A DNA stretch of 64,000 nt, taken from Brachionus rotundiformis. Lineage: Eukaryota > Rotifera > Eurotatoria > Ploima > Brachionidae. Location of the stretch: assembly GCA_016802295.1 (NCBI GenBank), contig JAESIW010000138.1, forward strand, positions 2,394,897-2,458,896. The letters are read 5' to 3'. The translations under genes and the position numbers were made by a program. Of this stretch, positions 12,917-24,959 are shown in pieces. The first letter of the stretch is position 1. The number at the start of each line of letters is the position of its first letter. The notes under the pieces are model-generated. The model did not search any database, was not told the DNA's origin, and saw only the letters and a program-made list of their open reading frames with translations.

Positions 12917-15068
12917 TTTATAAAAAATAATTTTTTTTTTTCTATTTTTTTATTTTTTATTATGTAAAAGTAAATGTTTTAAATTATAATTAATTTTTAA
13001 ATTTTAAATTAAAAAATGTTTAGTTTCGAGTATGCTTAAGAAATTAAGGGTAGATAAGTTTTATTTTATTTTATATCCAAAGTTTATATCAAAAAGTGTA
13101 CCTATCTGTCTGTTTATTCAGCCGAGTGGATTGATGATCACTCAGATAGAACAAAGTTCTCATAGACTAAACACCTAAAGGGTTAAAACGTCTAGTTTTT
13201 TTTTTAAATTTTAATTAACACTTGTTAATTGTGCAGATATTAATGCCGGTCAGCTGAACCAAATCCATTTAAGTGCTTTTAATTGAGAGGATTTTTTAAA
13301 CTAATTTTTTTTCTTAAACAAGACTTATTTACAGTTGGCTTATGTATGAATTACCAAGAAACTAGAATTTCCATGGCGGAAAATACTTAATGGCTTTTTC
13401 AAATCTACGCTCATAAAAGATTTATAGCTTTTCAACTTATATTCAAATATATTGAATTTCTTAATTTACAGTATTGACAATTTCTGGCTTAATCAATTTA
13501 TATTAAAATATAAATTCGAATAAAAGCCATTTCTATCATAAAAATGAGCTAATTATTTGTTTCAAGAAATCAAAATTTATTAAATATAATTAATTTATAA
13601 TTGCGCTAAGTGGCACTATTTTCTTTTAGACTTATTTTTAGTCCCATTGAGAGCCTTGGCGTGTGCAGAACCATATTTATCTCTTATCTAGTTTTATGGT
13701 GTTTGTTTAGATAGGTTTTTTATTTGGAAGCATAGGTCAAGCAACCTTTAGTCTGAGATTATTAATGATTTTTTTATTTTTAAAATAAAATCTTAATTAT
13801 TTTGTTATTTAATATTAATAAAGTTAAAATGAACTTCATCTAACCACCGGACTGACCTTTTCGGCCAGTTTTAAATTAAGTACCATTCAATTTGTTTGTT
13901 TAACAAGCCTAAATTCATTTGGTTTAGTTACACAATTGGCAGGCCTCGCAGGAATCTCAAAACAATTTTAATTATTTTAATAAATACATATATCAAAATG
14001 AAATTATAAACTCCAATTTATATATTTGACAAGTGTTATTTTTTCTTTCCGACAATAAAAAGTTCTTATTTTACAGTTCTTGGCATGATGATTAAAGCTA
14101 CAATTATCAAAAGAATTGATTGGTATTGATTCCTAAAGCTGATATTAAATTGCAAAAATCGAAACTAGTTTTATTAAATATCTAGCATATTTTGTTTGAG
14201 CATTCGATTTTTATACAATTTTTTATTAGTTTTTTTTTATTAATTATGCTTGATTATATTAAAAATGAGGATTAGTAGGCAATTTCGTTTTATTGTGCTT
14301 GAAATTCGTTCTCTCTTTTTCCTTAAATCTTATTCAAATTCCTTCATTATTTTCCTATATTTTTTGTTTGTGCTAATTAAAAATTAATAATGAATCATTA
14401 AAAATAAATAAGCTTGAAAATAATATTTCCACACTGAGAAAAAAAATTAAACTAATGAGCGAAAGAGGAAAATTGTCATTATCGCTCTTGCCAAGAAAAT
14501 GTCCCATAAAATTCAGTGTGTTCGGGTTTGGGGAGGGGGATAAATTGTAATTAAGATTAATCTTTTGCGTAATAGGTTTTTACCTTAGAGCCTTAAATTA
14601 TCTGGAGCTCGTGCCTGAGCTAATCTTGCCTCCTGATCACTAATAAATGGTGTTTTTGAACATTTAAAGAGCAAATGCGCTGATATCATGCCATCTTTGC
14701 CATACTAGATATTTTCCGTAATAAATACAGTTAGTTTAAATTAAAAAGGTTAAATAGATTTTATTAATTTTTTCTAATATATATAGACTATTTATCTGGC
14801 TTGCTTGATTCCGATTAGAGACTAAATAAATTAAGATACCTTAAAAATCATAAACTATTTCTAATTTTTTTACAAATAAACAAATTTTTAATTGTCGACA
14901 AGTCAGATTTATACACAAACTTTAATTAAATCAAATTGACTAGGGCTTTAAAGTCTAAGTCTTTTTATTCCTAAATCCACAATTTAAACAATTTATTTCT
15001 TTTTGCCAAATTAGTTTAAATTTAATTAATGCTTTTTTGTCACAGAATGAATAATATTCTAAAATAAA
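12917..15068. other. Intergenic, AT-rich, divergent upstream region of PIGG and the cadherin
   Basis: 2.15 kb with no open frame of protein-like composition. Slightly less AT-rich patches at about 13130-13190, 13620-13690 and 14450-14760 have no recognisable content. Promoters of both flanking genes are expected here. Confidence 0.5.
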
Positions 15069-18000
15069 ATGTTTTTTAAAAATTTTATCTTTATTTTATT
15101 CTACATTTGGACTACATTTCTACAAGCCGAAAACAAACGATATCTAGACGAGCACAAATTTTTGTACCTGAGGCCAAAACAGATAAACTGCGATGACATT
15201 GATTTGGTTGAGTCAGATTTTAGTCTACCAGAGAGTTTGCTTGTTGGCAATCTAAGCTTGTGTCTGTCCAAAAAGCTGAACGAACACGACTTTAGCTCAT
15301 TTTCGATTCGGCTAAATGACCAGTCCATACAGGCAATATTCGACAGCTATTTCGCTTTGGATGACAAAACTGGCCTTATTTATCAGAGACAGAATGTGGA
15401 CCGGGAGAAAATTTGCCAAAATAGAAAGCTGAGTCTACAAGGAGCCAAAATGAACGAGTTCATATTTGGTGCTTATAATTCAAGCTTGGCAACAGAGAAT
15501 TTTGACTGCGATTGCGCAAGCAACATTTGCCGAATCAGTCTAATTTTTGTCGCCTTTAAGCAGACAACCAACTCTGATTTTAGGATTAAGAAAAACAAAT
15601 TCAACCATATTACAATGACAAACAGCCATGTTCACAAATACTTATCCATAAACATTAATATCAACGATGTAAATGATAATAGGCCTTTTTTTAAGAGAAA
15701 TTTTTTATACTTAAACATTACAGAACACTTTGGTCAAAATTTAGCATTGGACAAAGTTGTTCCAAGTGACAATTGGCTTTGTAATGTGTTAATATCTAAT
15801 TTTGATCTGGACATGGTAAACAATCAACGAATACAATTGGAAAAGCCTAATGATCCAGATTCTTATTCTGAAATGGTTTACAAACTAATGCTTCTGACCA
15901 ACCATGAAATGGACTATGTGGAAAAGTTGGAGGCAGAATTTGACCAAAATAAAGAGCTTTTCAATTTAAAATTAAATAATTTAATTGAAAATTGTAGAGA
16001 TAATTGTTTAAATAGATTTGAGTTGGTAGAAAACAATTTAAATCAAGATTTATATCTTAAAATAAACACATTTATAGATAGAGAAAGTCAATCAGTATAC
16101 AATTTTATTCTGTTGGTTTTGGAAAAAAATTTCATCTCAACACCTGAGCTAAATGGCAATAACTTTATGCTATTTAGATTGAAAATAAACGACCTGAACG
16201 ACAACCAGCCAAAATTTGGTCAAACAAAGTACACATTTAATATCAATGAAGCAACAGATAAGCAAGTTTATTACCAAGAAAATCCAGATCCTGCAAATTC
16301 TATTTATTATTCGTTTTTGGAACAAATATGTGCCAATTTGAGACAAAAATTAAAGGTAATTGCTCACGATTTGGACGAAGGGGCCAATTCGGAAATAAAG
16401 TACAGATTAATTCAGCAAATAAATAGAAAAAATTCATATGCACAAGTGGAACATTTGAACAATTTGCCAAATGATCAATTTTGGATTGATCAAACTGGTT
16501 CTATTCAATTAAATGTTTGCCAAAAATTAGACAACCTAAGAGATTTGTCTCGTGAGTTATTTGTCGACTTGACAAAAATCCTCGACCACGAGCTATTCCA
16601 CAAACATGTGGTTGTAGTAGAAGCAAGTGATTCCAATACTGAAAATCCTTTATCAACAGTGGTTACTGTGGACATAAATGTAATTGATTTAAATGATAAC
16701 AAGCCATTAATATTGAGCCTATATAACAAAAATTGTGTTTATCATGCCGGAGTAGATGTTGACGTCTCGGTCCAAGAGTCAAATACAGCCGAATTTTCAA
16801 CACAGATTGCTCTAAATGGCTTGTCCGAGTCGACTCCAAAAGGATCTTGCATTGGACAATTTTTGGTCAAAGATCTGGACAGTCAAAGCACCAATAGGCG
16901 AATAAATGCCAAAATATTAGACCATGAAGCTAATGATTTATTCTTATTTACCAATTTAAAAAACCAAAATTCTACTTCCTTCCAAAATGTTCAATCAAAT
17001 GAAATTTTCGAGCTCTATCTTAACTTTGAACCGGATGCCGAACGGCAAACAGTGTTTAATTTGGTAATTGAGCTGACCGATTCTGGCCATCTCCTACAGC
17101 TCAAAAGTCGAGCTGAACTAATTGTATTTATCAAAGATGAGAATGATAATGATCCAAAATTTGATCAAGATCTCTATATATTTTACATTGATGAATGGAA
17201 CGACCACCAATCTAATAAATTTAACAGCTTGGCCTACTGTTTCACTCGGCTGGAAGCGCATGATTCCGATATCACCCATCAAAATCAGCAAGTAGCCTAT
17301 TCTCTCGAGGCTATTCAGCCCAGAATCAAGCTCAAAAATTCCAACAAAATTAGAAGAAATAAAGAAGAGAGCAATTTTTACATTGACCAATTGACTGGTT
17401 ATTTGTGTGTTAAGGACAGAAGTTCGCTGGACCGTGAGACCAGAAGCAAGTACGAATTTGTGGTCAAAGCCAGTAACCAAAATTCGACTAGTTTTGCTCA
17501 AACTTCGGTCCAGATTATACTCAATGATTTGAATGATAATTCGCCTCAGTTTAAAAAAAATGAATACAAATTTTACATTACTGAAAAATATTCCAATTTG
17601 GTAACAACAATGGTAATTTCGAACTCAATAGAAAGTCAAAATTTGGACAAAACCTACATTGGAAATGTGAAAGCATTTGACAAAGACATCTTAAATTCGG
17701 AAATTGTCTATTTTTTGGATGAAATGGACCAGCAAAGCTTGATTCAATTGAATACAAAAAATCCCACAAACTCATTTCTAAAAGACGATGACCTCTTGGT
17801 ATCTGACGAAGCTTTGTTCAGCATGGAAAAAACACCTTCTGACAACACTAACACATATGATTCCTTAATTGATAATCTCATTGGCAACGAGTCATCTTTT
17901 TACCATGTTACCGCAATAAAACATGATAATTCAGACTCTAAATTATTTAATAAAAAAGTTTATAAAATAGTTAAAAATTTAAATGAGATTGTTTATGTAG

Positions 18001-18998
18001 ATTCGAGTTCGGGAGATATCTATTTATTGAATAGTTTGATAGATAGAGAGAAAATATTAAATATAAAATTTAGAGTTTATGCCAGAGATAAACATGAACT
18101 TAGTGACACTAGTTTAAAAAGCTGGACAAACGTGACCATTGAAATTGATGATTTAAACGACTCTAGGCCAATTTGTTACCGCAAAGCCAATTATATGACT
18201 AAAATAAACCATACTTTGGAAACACTGGCACTTTACTTTGACCATTCAAGCCTAGAACAAAACCACAATTACAAAACAGCGCGCATCTATCAATTTAATT
18301 GCATTGATTTGGACTCTAATAGGAAAAACTCCGAGCTTAAGTACCAAATAGAGGGTTTTTATCTAAAAAGCACGCATGAAAGTACTAGATTGGATGATTC
18401 TTTGGCAAAAAGATTCAATGATTTTATGAATATGTTTAAATTATTTAAATTGGACCCATCAGCCGGGCAATTGTTTGTAGATTTGAGCTCTAAATGGCGG
18501 AAAAATGATTTGGACAGATTTTTATCATATGTTCAAGATTGTTTTTTGATTATCAAATTTAAGATAAGTGACAATGGCATTGTTCCATTGAGTAATTACT
18601 ATCAAATAGAGATATTAGTATGTTCAAGTTGGTCCGAAGTAAATAGCCAACTATGTTCATTTGGTCGAATTGAAAACACGAGACCAGTCTTGACCAAAAG
18701 ACTGCTCGATTATTATCAAGATAGTTTAAGTATTAAAAGTGTACATACCAATTATCTTATTTCAACAACTTTGCCATTTACAGTCAGCCACTCAAAACAG
18801 GATATAAACCAAAAAGAATTGGCAAAAGAAAGTGCTTTAAATGGTTTAGATTTAAAAACATTTATTCCAAGAACAACTATAGAACCAAGAGTGCCGAGTG
18901 CTAATAGAATTGATTTTATAAGTAGTTCTAATTCACGAGTTATTTTTTCAATTGTTGATTTATTATTAATAAAGTTAATTTTCTTATTTTTATTTTAA
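15069..18998 (+). CDS. Large single-exon cadherin, protocadherin-like, without a cytoplasmic tail in this frame
   Basis: Calcium-dependent cell-surface adhesion protein of 1309 aa. The N-terminus is a signal peptide (FFKNFIFILFYIWTTFLQA). At least six cadherin repeats are marked by linker motifs: DVNDNRPFF, DLNDNQPKF, DLNDNKPLI, DENDNDPKF, DLNDNSPQF and the variant DLNDSRPIC. They also carry LDRE/IDRE-type and calcium-ligand A.D motifs (LDRETRSKYEFVVKASN, IDREKILNIKFRVYARD). A Cys-containing non-cadherin segment follows (CSSWSEVNSQLC, about residues 1190-1200). The protein ends in a hydrophobic stretch (VIFSIVDLLLIKLIFLFLF) and a stop, with no intracellular domain. A downstream exon was not found but cannot be excluded. 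One 3.9-kb exon is notable beside genes split by 50-nt introns. The cadherin subfamily is not resolved. Confidence 0.9.
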   Translation: MFFKNFIFILFYIWTTFLQAENKRYLDEHKFLYLRPKQINCDDIDLVESDFSLPESLLVGNLSLCLSKKLNEHDFSSFSIRLNDQSIQAIFDSYFALDDKTGLIYQRQNVDREKICQNRKLSLQGAKMNEFIFGAYNSSLATENFDCDCASNICRISLIFVAFKQTTNSDFRIKKNKFNHITMTNSHVHKYLSINININDVNDNRPFFKRNFLYLNITEHFGQNLALDKVVPSDNWLCNVLISNFDLDMVNNQRIQLEKPNDPDSYSEMVYKLMLLTNHEMDYVEKLEAEFDQNKELFNLKLNNLIENCRDNCLNRFELVENNLNQDLYLKINTFIDRESQSVYNFILLVLEKNFISTPELNGNNFMLFRLKINDLNDNQPKFGQTKYTFNINEATDKQVYYQENPDPANSIYYSFLEQICANLRQKLKVIAHDLDEGANSEIKYRLIQQINRKNSYAQVEHLNNLPNDQFWIDQTGSIQLNVCQKLDNLRDLSRELFVDLTKILDHELFHKHVVVVEASDSNTENPLSTVVTVDINVIDLNDNKPLILSLYNKNCVYHAGVDVDVSVQESNTAEFSTQIALNGLSESTPKGSCIGQFLVKDLDSQSTNRRINAKILDHEANDLFLFTNLKNQNSTSFQNVQSNEIFELYLNFEPDAERQTVFNLVIELTDSGHLLQLKSRAELIVFIKDENDNDPKFDQDLYIFYIDEWNDHQSNKFNSLAYCFTRLEAHDSDITHQNQQVAYSLEAIQPRIKLKNSNKIRRNKEESNFYIDQLTGYLCVKDRSSLDRETRSKYEFVVKASNQNSTSFAQTSVQIILNDLNDNSPQFKKNEYKFYITEKYSNLVTTMVISNSIESQNLDKTYIGNVKAFDKDILNSEIVYFLDEMDQQSLIQLNTKNPTNSFLKDDDLLVSDEALFSMEKTPSDNTNTYDSLIDNLIGNESSFYHVTAIKHDNSDSKLFNKKVYKIVKNLNEIVYVDSSSGDIYLLNSLIDREKILNIKFRVYARDKHELSDTSLKSWTNVTIEIDDLNDSRPICYRKANYMTKINHTLETLALYFDHSSLEQNHNYKTARIYQFNCIDLDSNRKNSELKYQIEGFYLKSTHESTRLDDSLAKRFNDFMNMFKLFKLDPSAGQLFVDLSSKWRKNDLDRFLSYVQDCFLIIKFKISDNGIVPLSNYYQIEILVCSSWSEVNSQLCSFGRIENTRPVLTKRLLDYYQDSLSIKSVHTNYLISTTLPFTVSHSKQDINQKELAKESALNGLDLKTFIPRTTIEPRVPSANRIDFISSSNSRVIFSIVDLLLIKLIFLFLF

Positions 18999-19461
18999 AT
19001 GAATAGTTGATGCAAGACAAAGTATTTGATGTTGATTGTCGAACCGGAAGTTATTTTACTTTTTTGTTTTTTTTTTTTAAATAAATTATTTATTGTATTT
19101 ATTTTTTATTTGTTTAATAAACACGAATTTAAAATTTTATTGATTATTTTCAAGAGAACTAATCATCGCCATAATATAAAATTAATTATATTCAATTTAA
19201 AAAAGTTATAACAAATATTTAAAATACAAGTAATCCAATTATTTGAAAAATTATTTTCTTTTAATTTTGGCTATTGATCGTTATAAATTAAAACAAATAT
19301 TGTTATTTAATGATCAGTGAAATAAATAGAGTGTTATGATTCTTGAAGGAGCATAAATCTTAAGGTTATTTAATTAAAAAAGACCATACAGTTTTATAAT
19401 ACAAATTAATAAATTGATTAAAATTAAAATTTTTTGAAATATTTTATTTATAAATAAATAT
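18999..19461. other. Convergent 3' region between the cadherin and NOB1
   Basis: AT-rich with several AATAAA-like hexamers on both strands, as expected for two converging 3' UTRs. A 61-codon frame at 19026-19211 is low-complexity and is not accepted as a gene. Confidence 0.5.
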
Positions 19462-21002
19462 TTATTTTCTCCTATTAAATCTTTTTTGATGTTGATCAGC
19501 TGATCTAATCCCTAGCTTAGAGGCTCTACTGTACACATCCTTAACAGCAAATGGTGAAGATTGGCATATATAGTCAGGATCAAGAGGGTTGTTTTTAATC
19601 AGAGATTTTTTCGGTGGTAAATTTTGGGCCATCGGTTGGTCTTCACTTAATTGGGGATAATTTGGATGCTTTCCGCCATGAGGCATTGGCAGAGAAAACT
19701 AAAAATAAAATTTAGTGGAAGATATTGAAAAATGTGCCAATGTACTCTCAATCCCTTGGTAGATAGTGGTTTTCGTCTTCCCTTGAAAATCTTATTGCCG
19801 TCGGAGTCAACTGTTACAATGTATCTATCTAATGTTTTGTACCCACAATTTGGACAAAATTTTTTGCTCATATCAGTTGTCACTCTTGGTAAATAGTTCT
19901 TAATTCAAGCTAATTTAATAGAAATATTTCCCAATTACTTGTGGCATGTGATACATTTGAAAACATAGCTTCTCGCTTTTTTAATCAAGAGACCATCGAC
20001 AGAAATAACTGGTACACCAATTTGAATAAGAACATTCTTATTAATTTTAAAATTAGATTTAAATTTTAACATTTAACAAAAATTCACACCTGCATGGCAA
20101 AATCGGCAGTCATGCATGCCACTTTAAGCCTAAGACCCTTGATATCCTGCTCTTCAGAATCAACTTGGTTGTCTTTTTTTATTTGCTTAATATTTGATGG
20201 ATTGATCCAACCTTCATCGTCATCATCATCTTCATCATCATTGTCTTTAGCCTCCTCATTTACTTCCTCATTGTTATTTTCATCAGGCTTTATGTGATCA
20301 TTTTGGAGGTCATCTTTTTGTTCTTGGTCATTTATTGATAAATCTTTCACTGAATTTTCAAGAGTGACATCTTGGCCGTCTTTGTTTTGTCCATTGGTCT
20401 CTTCAATCTCGGCTTTGGCATCTTTTTTGGGCAAATAGAAACCAGCTATGTTAACAGACTTGTCTAGTTTTAATCGACTTGTATCAATGGTTGTGTTCTT
20501 GATTAAAATACGGTTCATTTTGAACAAAATTTATATTCAATAACTTACATTTTTTGTTGGAGTTAGCTTTAAGGCAGCAAATTGGTCTTCTGGCAAATTT
20601 TCTTTACACAATTGATAAGTCAAAGCAACCAATTGTAAATCCACTGAGGACAAGTTTGAATAATCTCCGGTTTTTTTGGAAAAATCGGTGACTAAAATGT
20701 GTTGATTGAAAAAATTCTGGAAATTTGGTAATAAAACTTACCAAATTTTAAAGAATCAGATACTGGATCTTTAAGCTTGAAGTCAAAAGGAAGTACTTGA
20801 AGATATTGTCTAGTGGCAGAGTCTCGGATTTCGTTAACCACACCAGGAACGGCATATACAACTTGTGCCAGATCCTTTTTTGGAAAATTTGGTTCTAACT
20901 TAGGTGTTTTTTTTTTGAGGAGTTTACCTTTAATGGGGCTCGCCGAAACAGCACCGAAGAATCGACCACCAAAAGATCAATTGGTTTATCACTAGTTTCC
21001 AT
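19462..21002 (-). CDS. NOB1: 20S pre-rRNA endonuclease NOB1
   Basis: PIN-domain endonuclease that cuts 20S pre-rRNA at site D to make mature 18S rRNA in late 40S particles. Exons: 21002-20928, 20874-20742, 20691-20549, about 20503-20086, about 20044-19940, about 19886-19752 and about 19696-19462. The PIN start LLVVDSSVLFRRAPLK contains the metal-binding Asp. VVNEIRD and DLQLVALTYQL complete the PIN core. An acidic linker with a near pure Asp run (about 20213-20246) precedes the family motif GWINPSNIKQIKKD and TADFAMQ. A four-Cys zinc ribbon follows (CITC, then FCPNCG). The ending resembles the NOB1 tail: GGKHPNYPQLSEDQP, then DPDYICQSSPFAVKDVYSRAS. The divergent septin gene starts 1.1 kb away. 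Confidence 0.93.
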
Positions 21003-22081
21003 TCTTTTTTACTTTATTTTAATTTTATGATTTTTGAGCACATGTTAAAAAACTAATGCATTTATATAAAATAAATTTTAGAAATATTTTTTATGAAAAT
21101 TCTATTCAAAACAAAATTTTATTTGCATATTTTTAATATTTAGTTTTTTATCTAAATAAAAATTAATTAAATTTTACAATTAGTTTAGTAATTTTTTATT
21201 CGAATCTTCATTAAATTAAATTAAATTAATCAACCACGAAAAATAAATATAATAATTGTCCTTATTATACTTTAAAAAATACTTTATTTTTAAAGAATAT
21301 TTGATAGATAAAGTTAAATTTAAATTTGATTTAATTAAATCAATTTGAGGCCTAAAAAAATCTTATCTGGTCAAAATTTCCCATGATTTTGGAAAAATAT
21401 TTAATCTCTTTTAGTGGTCTAGTAAAAATAGTGATTTGGTCTGAATTTTAAAATTTTAATTAATTCTAAAATTGATTATCATTCGTTTTATTAAACAAAT
21501 ATGAGCTGTATAATTTTTTCCAAGTTATGCACAATTTTGACCAGACAATTCAGTACCATTTTTTTTGATTATAAAGTCGAAAATTTCCAAAAATTAAAAA
21601 AAAATATATTTAATCCATATAATTAATTATTTTCTATTAAACTAGCAAGCAAAATAAACACATTTTTTAATATTTACTTTTATTATTTTATTAATTTTAA
21701 TATTTAAAAGAAATTTTTAAAAATGTGGCTTCAATTATGTTGATTAAGATTTATTAAATTGTAAATTTTGTTATAAATTTTCTCCTAGCGCTGAATCAAG
21801 CTAAAAATCGCAAGACAATTAAATGGTCTTGACTAGTTTTAAATCATTTACATTGACCAAAGTCGAATAGCTTGTATTTAACTGTTAATTCTCGAAGAAA
21901 ATTAGTCTTGAACAAACATACCACAAGCAGGCATAAATTATGAAGTCTTTTCGTTCCAATCTAGTTGAAAAAAATTGATTTTATCTCTATCTATTCTATT
22001 TAAATCCGAGCTTAACTAAAACACTAAACACTATCTTTTACTAAATAGATAAAAAATAAAAATTGCTTTATTCTGGCCAAG
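21003..22081. other. Intergenic, AT-rich, between NOB1 and the septin gene
   Basis: Divergent upstream region of NOB1 and septin. Nothing beyond low-complexity A/T sequence is seen. Confidence 0.55.
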
Positions 22082-23594
22082 ATGACCGGCAAACTATCAG
22101 TTTCATCCAATGGCGTAAGTTCTTTGAAATATAAAATTGTAGAGGGCTTAATCTAAGAGATAATTTAAAGTCAAGTGAGTCAAATCAGAGCTTTGTTGGC
22201 TTCGCCAATTTGCCAAATCAAGTCCATCGCAAGTTTGTCAAAAAAGGATTCGAATTTACACTGATGGTGCTTGGCGAATCAGGCCTTGGAAAATCAACTT
22301 TGATTAACAGCTTGTTTTTGACTGATCTTTATCCAGAGCGGCAGATTCCGAGCGCTTCGGAAAAGCTTAAAAAAACAGTCAACATTGAAGCATCTACAGT
22401 TGAAATTGAGGAGCGTGGAGTCAAGCTCCGACTGACCATTGTGGACACACCTGGCTTTGGTGATTCGGTCAATGCCACTGATTGGTATAGATCAAATTCC
22501 CAGACCAAAATATCATCACCTTAATTTTTGCTAGTTTTAGACCAATAACCAAATACATTGATGACCAATTTGAGAGGTTTCTCAATGATGAAAGTGGACT
22601 TAACAGAAGAAACATATCGGACAATAGAGTCCACTGCTGTTTTTACTTTGTCGCCCCATGGGGACATGGGTACTTAATAATAAAAATTATTTGCTTTTTA
22701 CTTTTTCTTAAATGAATTTAAATTGTACCAAGACTTAAACCATTGGACATAGAATGCATGAAAGCTTTACATAATAAAGTTAATATAGTTCCAATCATAG
22801 CCAAAGCGGACACTTTGACAGCCAGTGAAGTGAAGCGCTTAAAGACCAGAGTACTCTTTAATTGCCTAAATTTTAAAATAAAAATTATCTATTTCCTTAT
22901 GTTAGATAATTAAAGAGCTAAATGAGCACAATATTCAAATATATAAAATTCCGGACTGTGACTCTGATGAAGACGAGGAGTTCAAGTGCCAAAATAGACA
23001 GCTAAAAGTGCCAGGGTTTAAATAGAATTCAGTTTGGAAGTAATTTTGTTTTTTAAATAAAGGAGGCCATACCATTTGCAGTGGTTGGTTCTAGTCAAAC
23101 GATTGAAGTGAGGGGGAGAAAAGTTCGCGGCAGACTGTATCCATGGGGAGTAGTGGAAGTGGAGAACATTGAGCACAATGATTTTCTTAAATTGAGATCA
23201 ATGCTGATGTAAAATGATTGTTAATTAATCAATTAATAATTAATGTATATTTAAATTTTGCCAGAACCCATATGCAAGACCTGCAAGAAGTAACCCATGA
23301 GGTGCATTATGAAAATTTTAGATCTGAAAGACTTGGCTCGCATGACAACACCAGACGTTTCAAGTAATCTGGCACAAATTTTTGGATTAATTTTTAATTT
23401 GGCATTTTATTGCTTAAAGAGATGGTAGAGATATGAACGATTCGAATCATAGCGATGTCATATCGCTTGACAAGGACAAGATACTCAAAGAAAAGGAAGA
23501 AGAGTTGCGCAGAATGCAAGAGATGGTAGCCAAAATGCAGGCACAAATGATGCAGGCTCAGCTTGGCGAAAAAAACAAAGCTGTGGTCAATTAA
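22082..23594 (+). CDS. Septin, SEPT2/SEPT5 group
   Basis: GTP-binding cytoskeletal protein that forms filaments at the cell cortex and cleavage furrow. Eight exons; those placed are 22082-22114, 22171-22484, 22535-22669, 22733-22850, 22906-23007, 23063 to about 23208, about 23265-23364 and about 23420-23594. The P-loop is GESGLGKST, switch II is DTPGFGDSVNATD, and the specificity motif is AKADT. The septin unique element includes YPWGVVEVENIEHNDFLKLR and LITHMQDLQEVTHEVHYENFR. The C-terminus has a coiled coil (KEKEEELRRMQEMVAKMQAQ) ending AVVN. The THMQDLQEVT..VHYENFRSERL pattern and the LRRMQEM coiled coil are typical of the SEPT1/2/4/5 group. All key nucleotide-binding residues are present. 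Confidence 0.93.
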
Positions 23595-23840
23595 TTAATT
23601 GTAGTCAATTTTATTTGTTTGTTTTTTTTTTACTCTTAATATCATGCTTTTAAACTAAATTAGTCATTGAGTGTTTTTGTATTCTTGTGATTTTATAGAT
23701 AAATTTATTATAATCTTTTCTAATTAAAATAATACTAAATTTTCTATTACACAAATATTGAATAAAATTTTGAATATTTTTATCTTGTATGTAAATAAAT
23801 AGTTTATGATAGATAAATAAATTGGAGTTTTGATTTTAAT

Positions 23841-24062
23841 TTAACACTAGAAAACCCGACCAAAAAATGACAAAAATTTAAAAACTAATTTTTAAAAAAA
23901 CTATCATACAATAGCAACATTTTTTTTGATATTCAATAAAGTCTCCATAAATCTATAAAATAAAATACTGAATATTAAATTCTGTTTCTGCATTCAAAAG
24001 ATATTGAGATTTGAAATTTAAAAAAATGGGTCTAAAAAACCCGTCGGGTCTTCTAGTGTTAA
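23841..24062. mobile_element. piggyBac-like MITE with TTAA target duplication
   Basis: A 222-bp element bounded on both sides by TTAA. Directly inside are inverted repeats: left CACTAGAAAACCCGAC (23845-23860) and, on the other strand at the right, CACTAGAAGACCCGAC (24058-24043), matching 15 of 16 bases. TTAA target duplications are the mark of piggyBac transposases. The interior is AT-rich with no open frame, so it is non-autonomous. It lies about 250 bp after the septin stop. A CACTA-type element was considered because of the terminal CACTA, but that family makes 3-bp duplications and the flanks here do not show one. No second copy was found in the window. Confidence 0.72.
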
Positions 24063-24194
24063 AAATTTGGCTCAAACAAACAGACTCTTAAATTACAAGG
24101 TTAGTAAAAGCTATAAATTTTTAATTGTTAATTAGAGAGAAGTGTCTATTGGTCCTTGGATAAGGTTGAGTAAATGAGATAGATTTATATTGAT

Positions 24195-24957
24195 TGATTT
24201 TTTTATTAGTAGTATTAGTAGTTTTATTAGTAGTAGTAGAAACCTAAAAACTTTTCAAACTAGAGGGTTTAAACGAAGGTTGGCGCCATTCGGACGAACC
24301 CTGGGGGTTTCCCCTCAATTATATATTCAATAGAAAAATAAAATAAAGTACAGGTAGTACTATTTCTTCCGGTAATTGGTTCCATATGTTTACAACTGTA
24401 TTTGTGAAAAAATAGAAACGCCAGGAACAGTTTTTTATCTGTTCACGGCGTAGAGTCTTTGAATGCCTTCTTAAATCGTATACTTGACCACTTTGACCAT
24501 AGGTTAAACCTTTTCTAAACTCAACTAGTTCAATTTTATTATTTAACTTAAACAACTGGATCAGATATCTTCGCAGTCTTTTCGTAGTTAGGTCCATCAG
24601 GCCGAATTTAATTAAGCGTGTTGAGTAAGTAAGGTGCTTTAAATTTGGAACTAACTTAGTTGCTCTACGTTGAATCTATCGATATCTTTTTTTAGGTAAG
24701 GGCACCAAGAGGTTATGGCGTATTCTAAGTGAGGTCTGACCATTGAAGTGAACAGTAGTTTAATGTTGTTAACATTGGGATATTTTTTGAACATACCCAG
24801 AATCCTATTAGCTTTAGATGTGACAGATGTTACTTGTGTGTCCCATTTTAGGTCATTTTTGATATATATACCGAGATCTCTTTCTGATTTATTAAGTGAA
24901 AATGACTTAATTTTGCAAGTATGTTTAGAGTTGTTACGACCAAAATGAACAAATTAT
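24195..24957 (-). mobile_element. 5'-truncated non-LTR retrotransposon, C-terminal reverse-transcriptase remnant (CR1/Jockey-like)
   Basis: On the minus strand, 24950-24320 encodes the end of a LINE ORF2. It begins FGRNNSKHTCKIKSFSL, then SERDLGIYIKNDLKW, ANRILGMFKK and TSMVRPHLEYAITSWCPYLK. QRRATKLVPNLKHLTYSTRL, FGLMDLTTKRLRRYLIQLFK and FFTNTVVNIWNQLPEEI follow. This order is standard for the region after the RT catalytic core and thumb in CR1/Jockey-type elements. The frame shifts by one base near 24680 (between DIDR and QRRATK) and the catalytic domain is absent, so the copy is dead. The 3' end runs into an ACTACTAATAA-type simple tail at about 24200-24245. The exact right boundary is unclear. 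Confidence 0.75.
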
Positions 24958-24959
24958 TT

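Noticed and set aside
23841..24062. CACTA (EnSpm) element
   Set aside because: Ends begin CACTA, but the flanks show TTAA on both sides and not a 3-bp direct duplication.
24748..24948. 66-codon plus-strand frame
   Set aside because: Antisense of the minus-strand reverse-transcriptase remnant.
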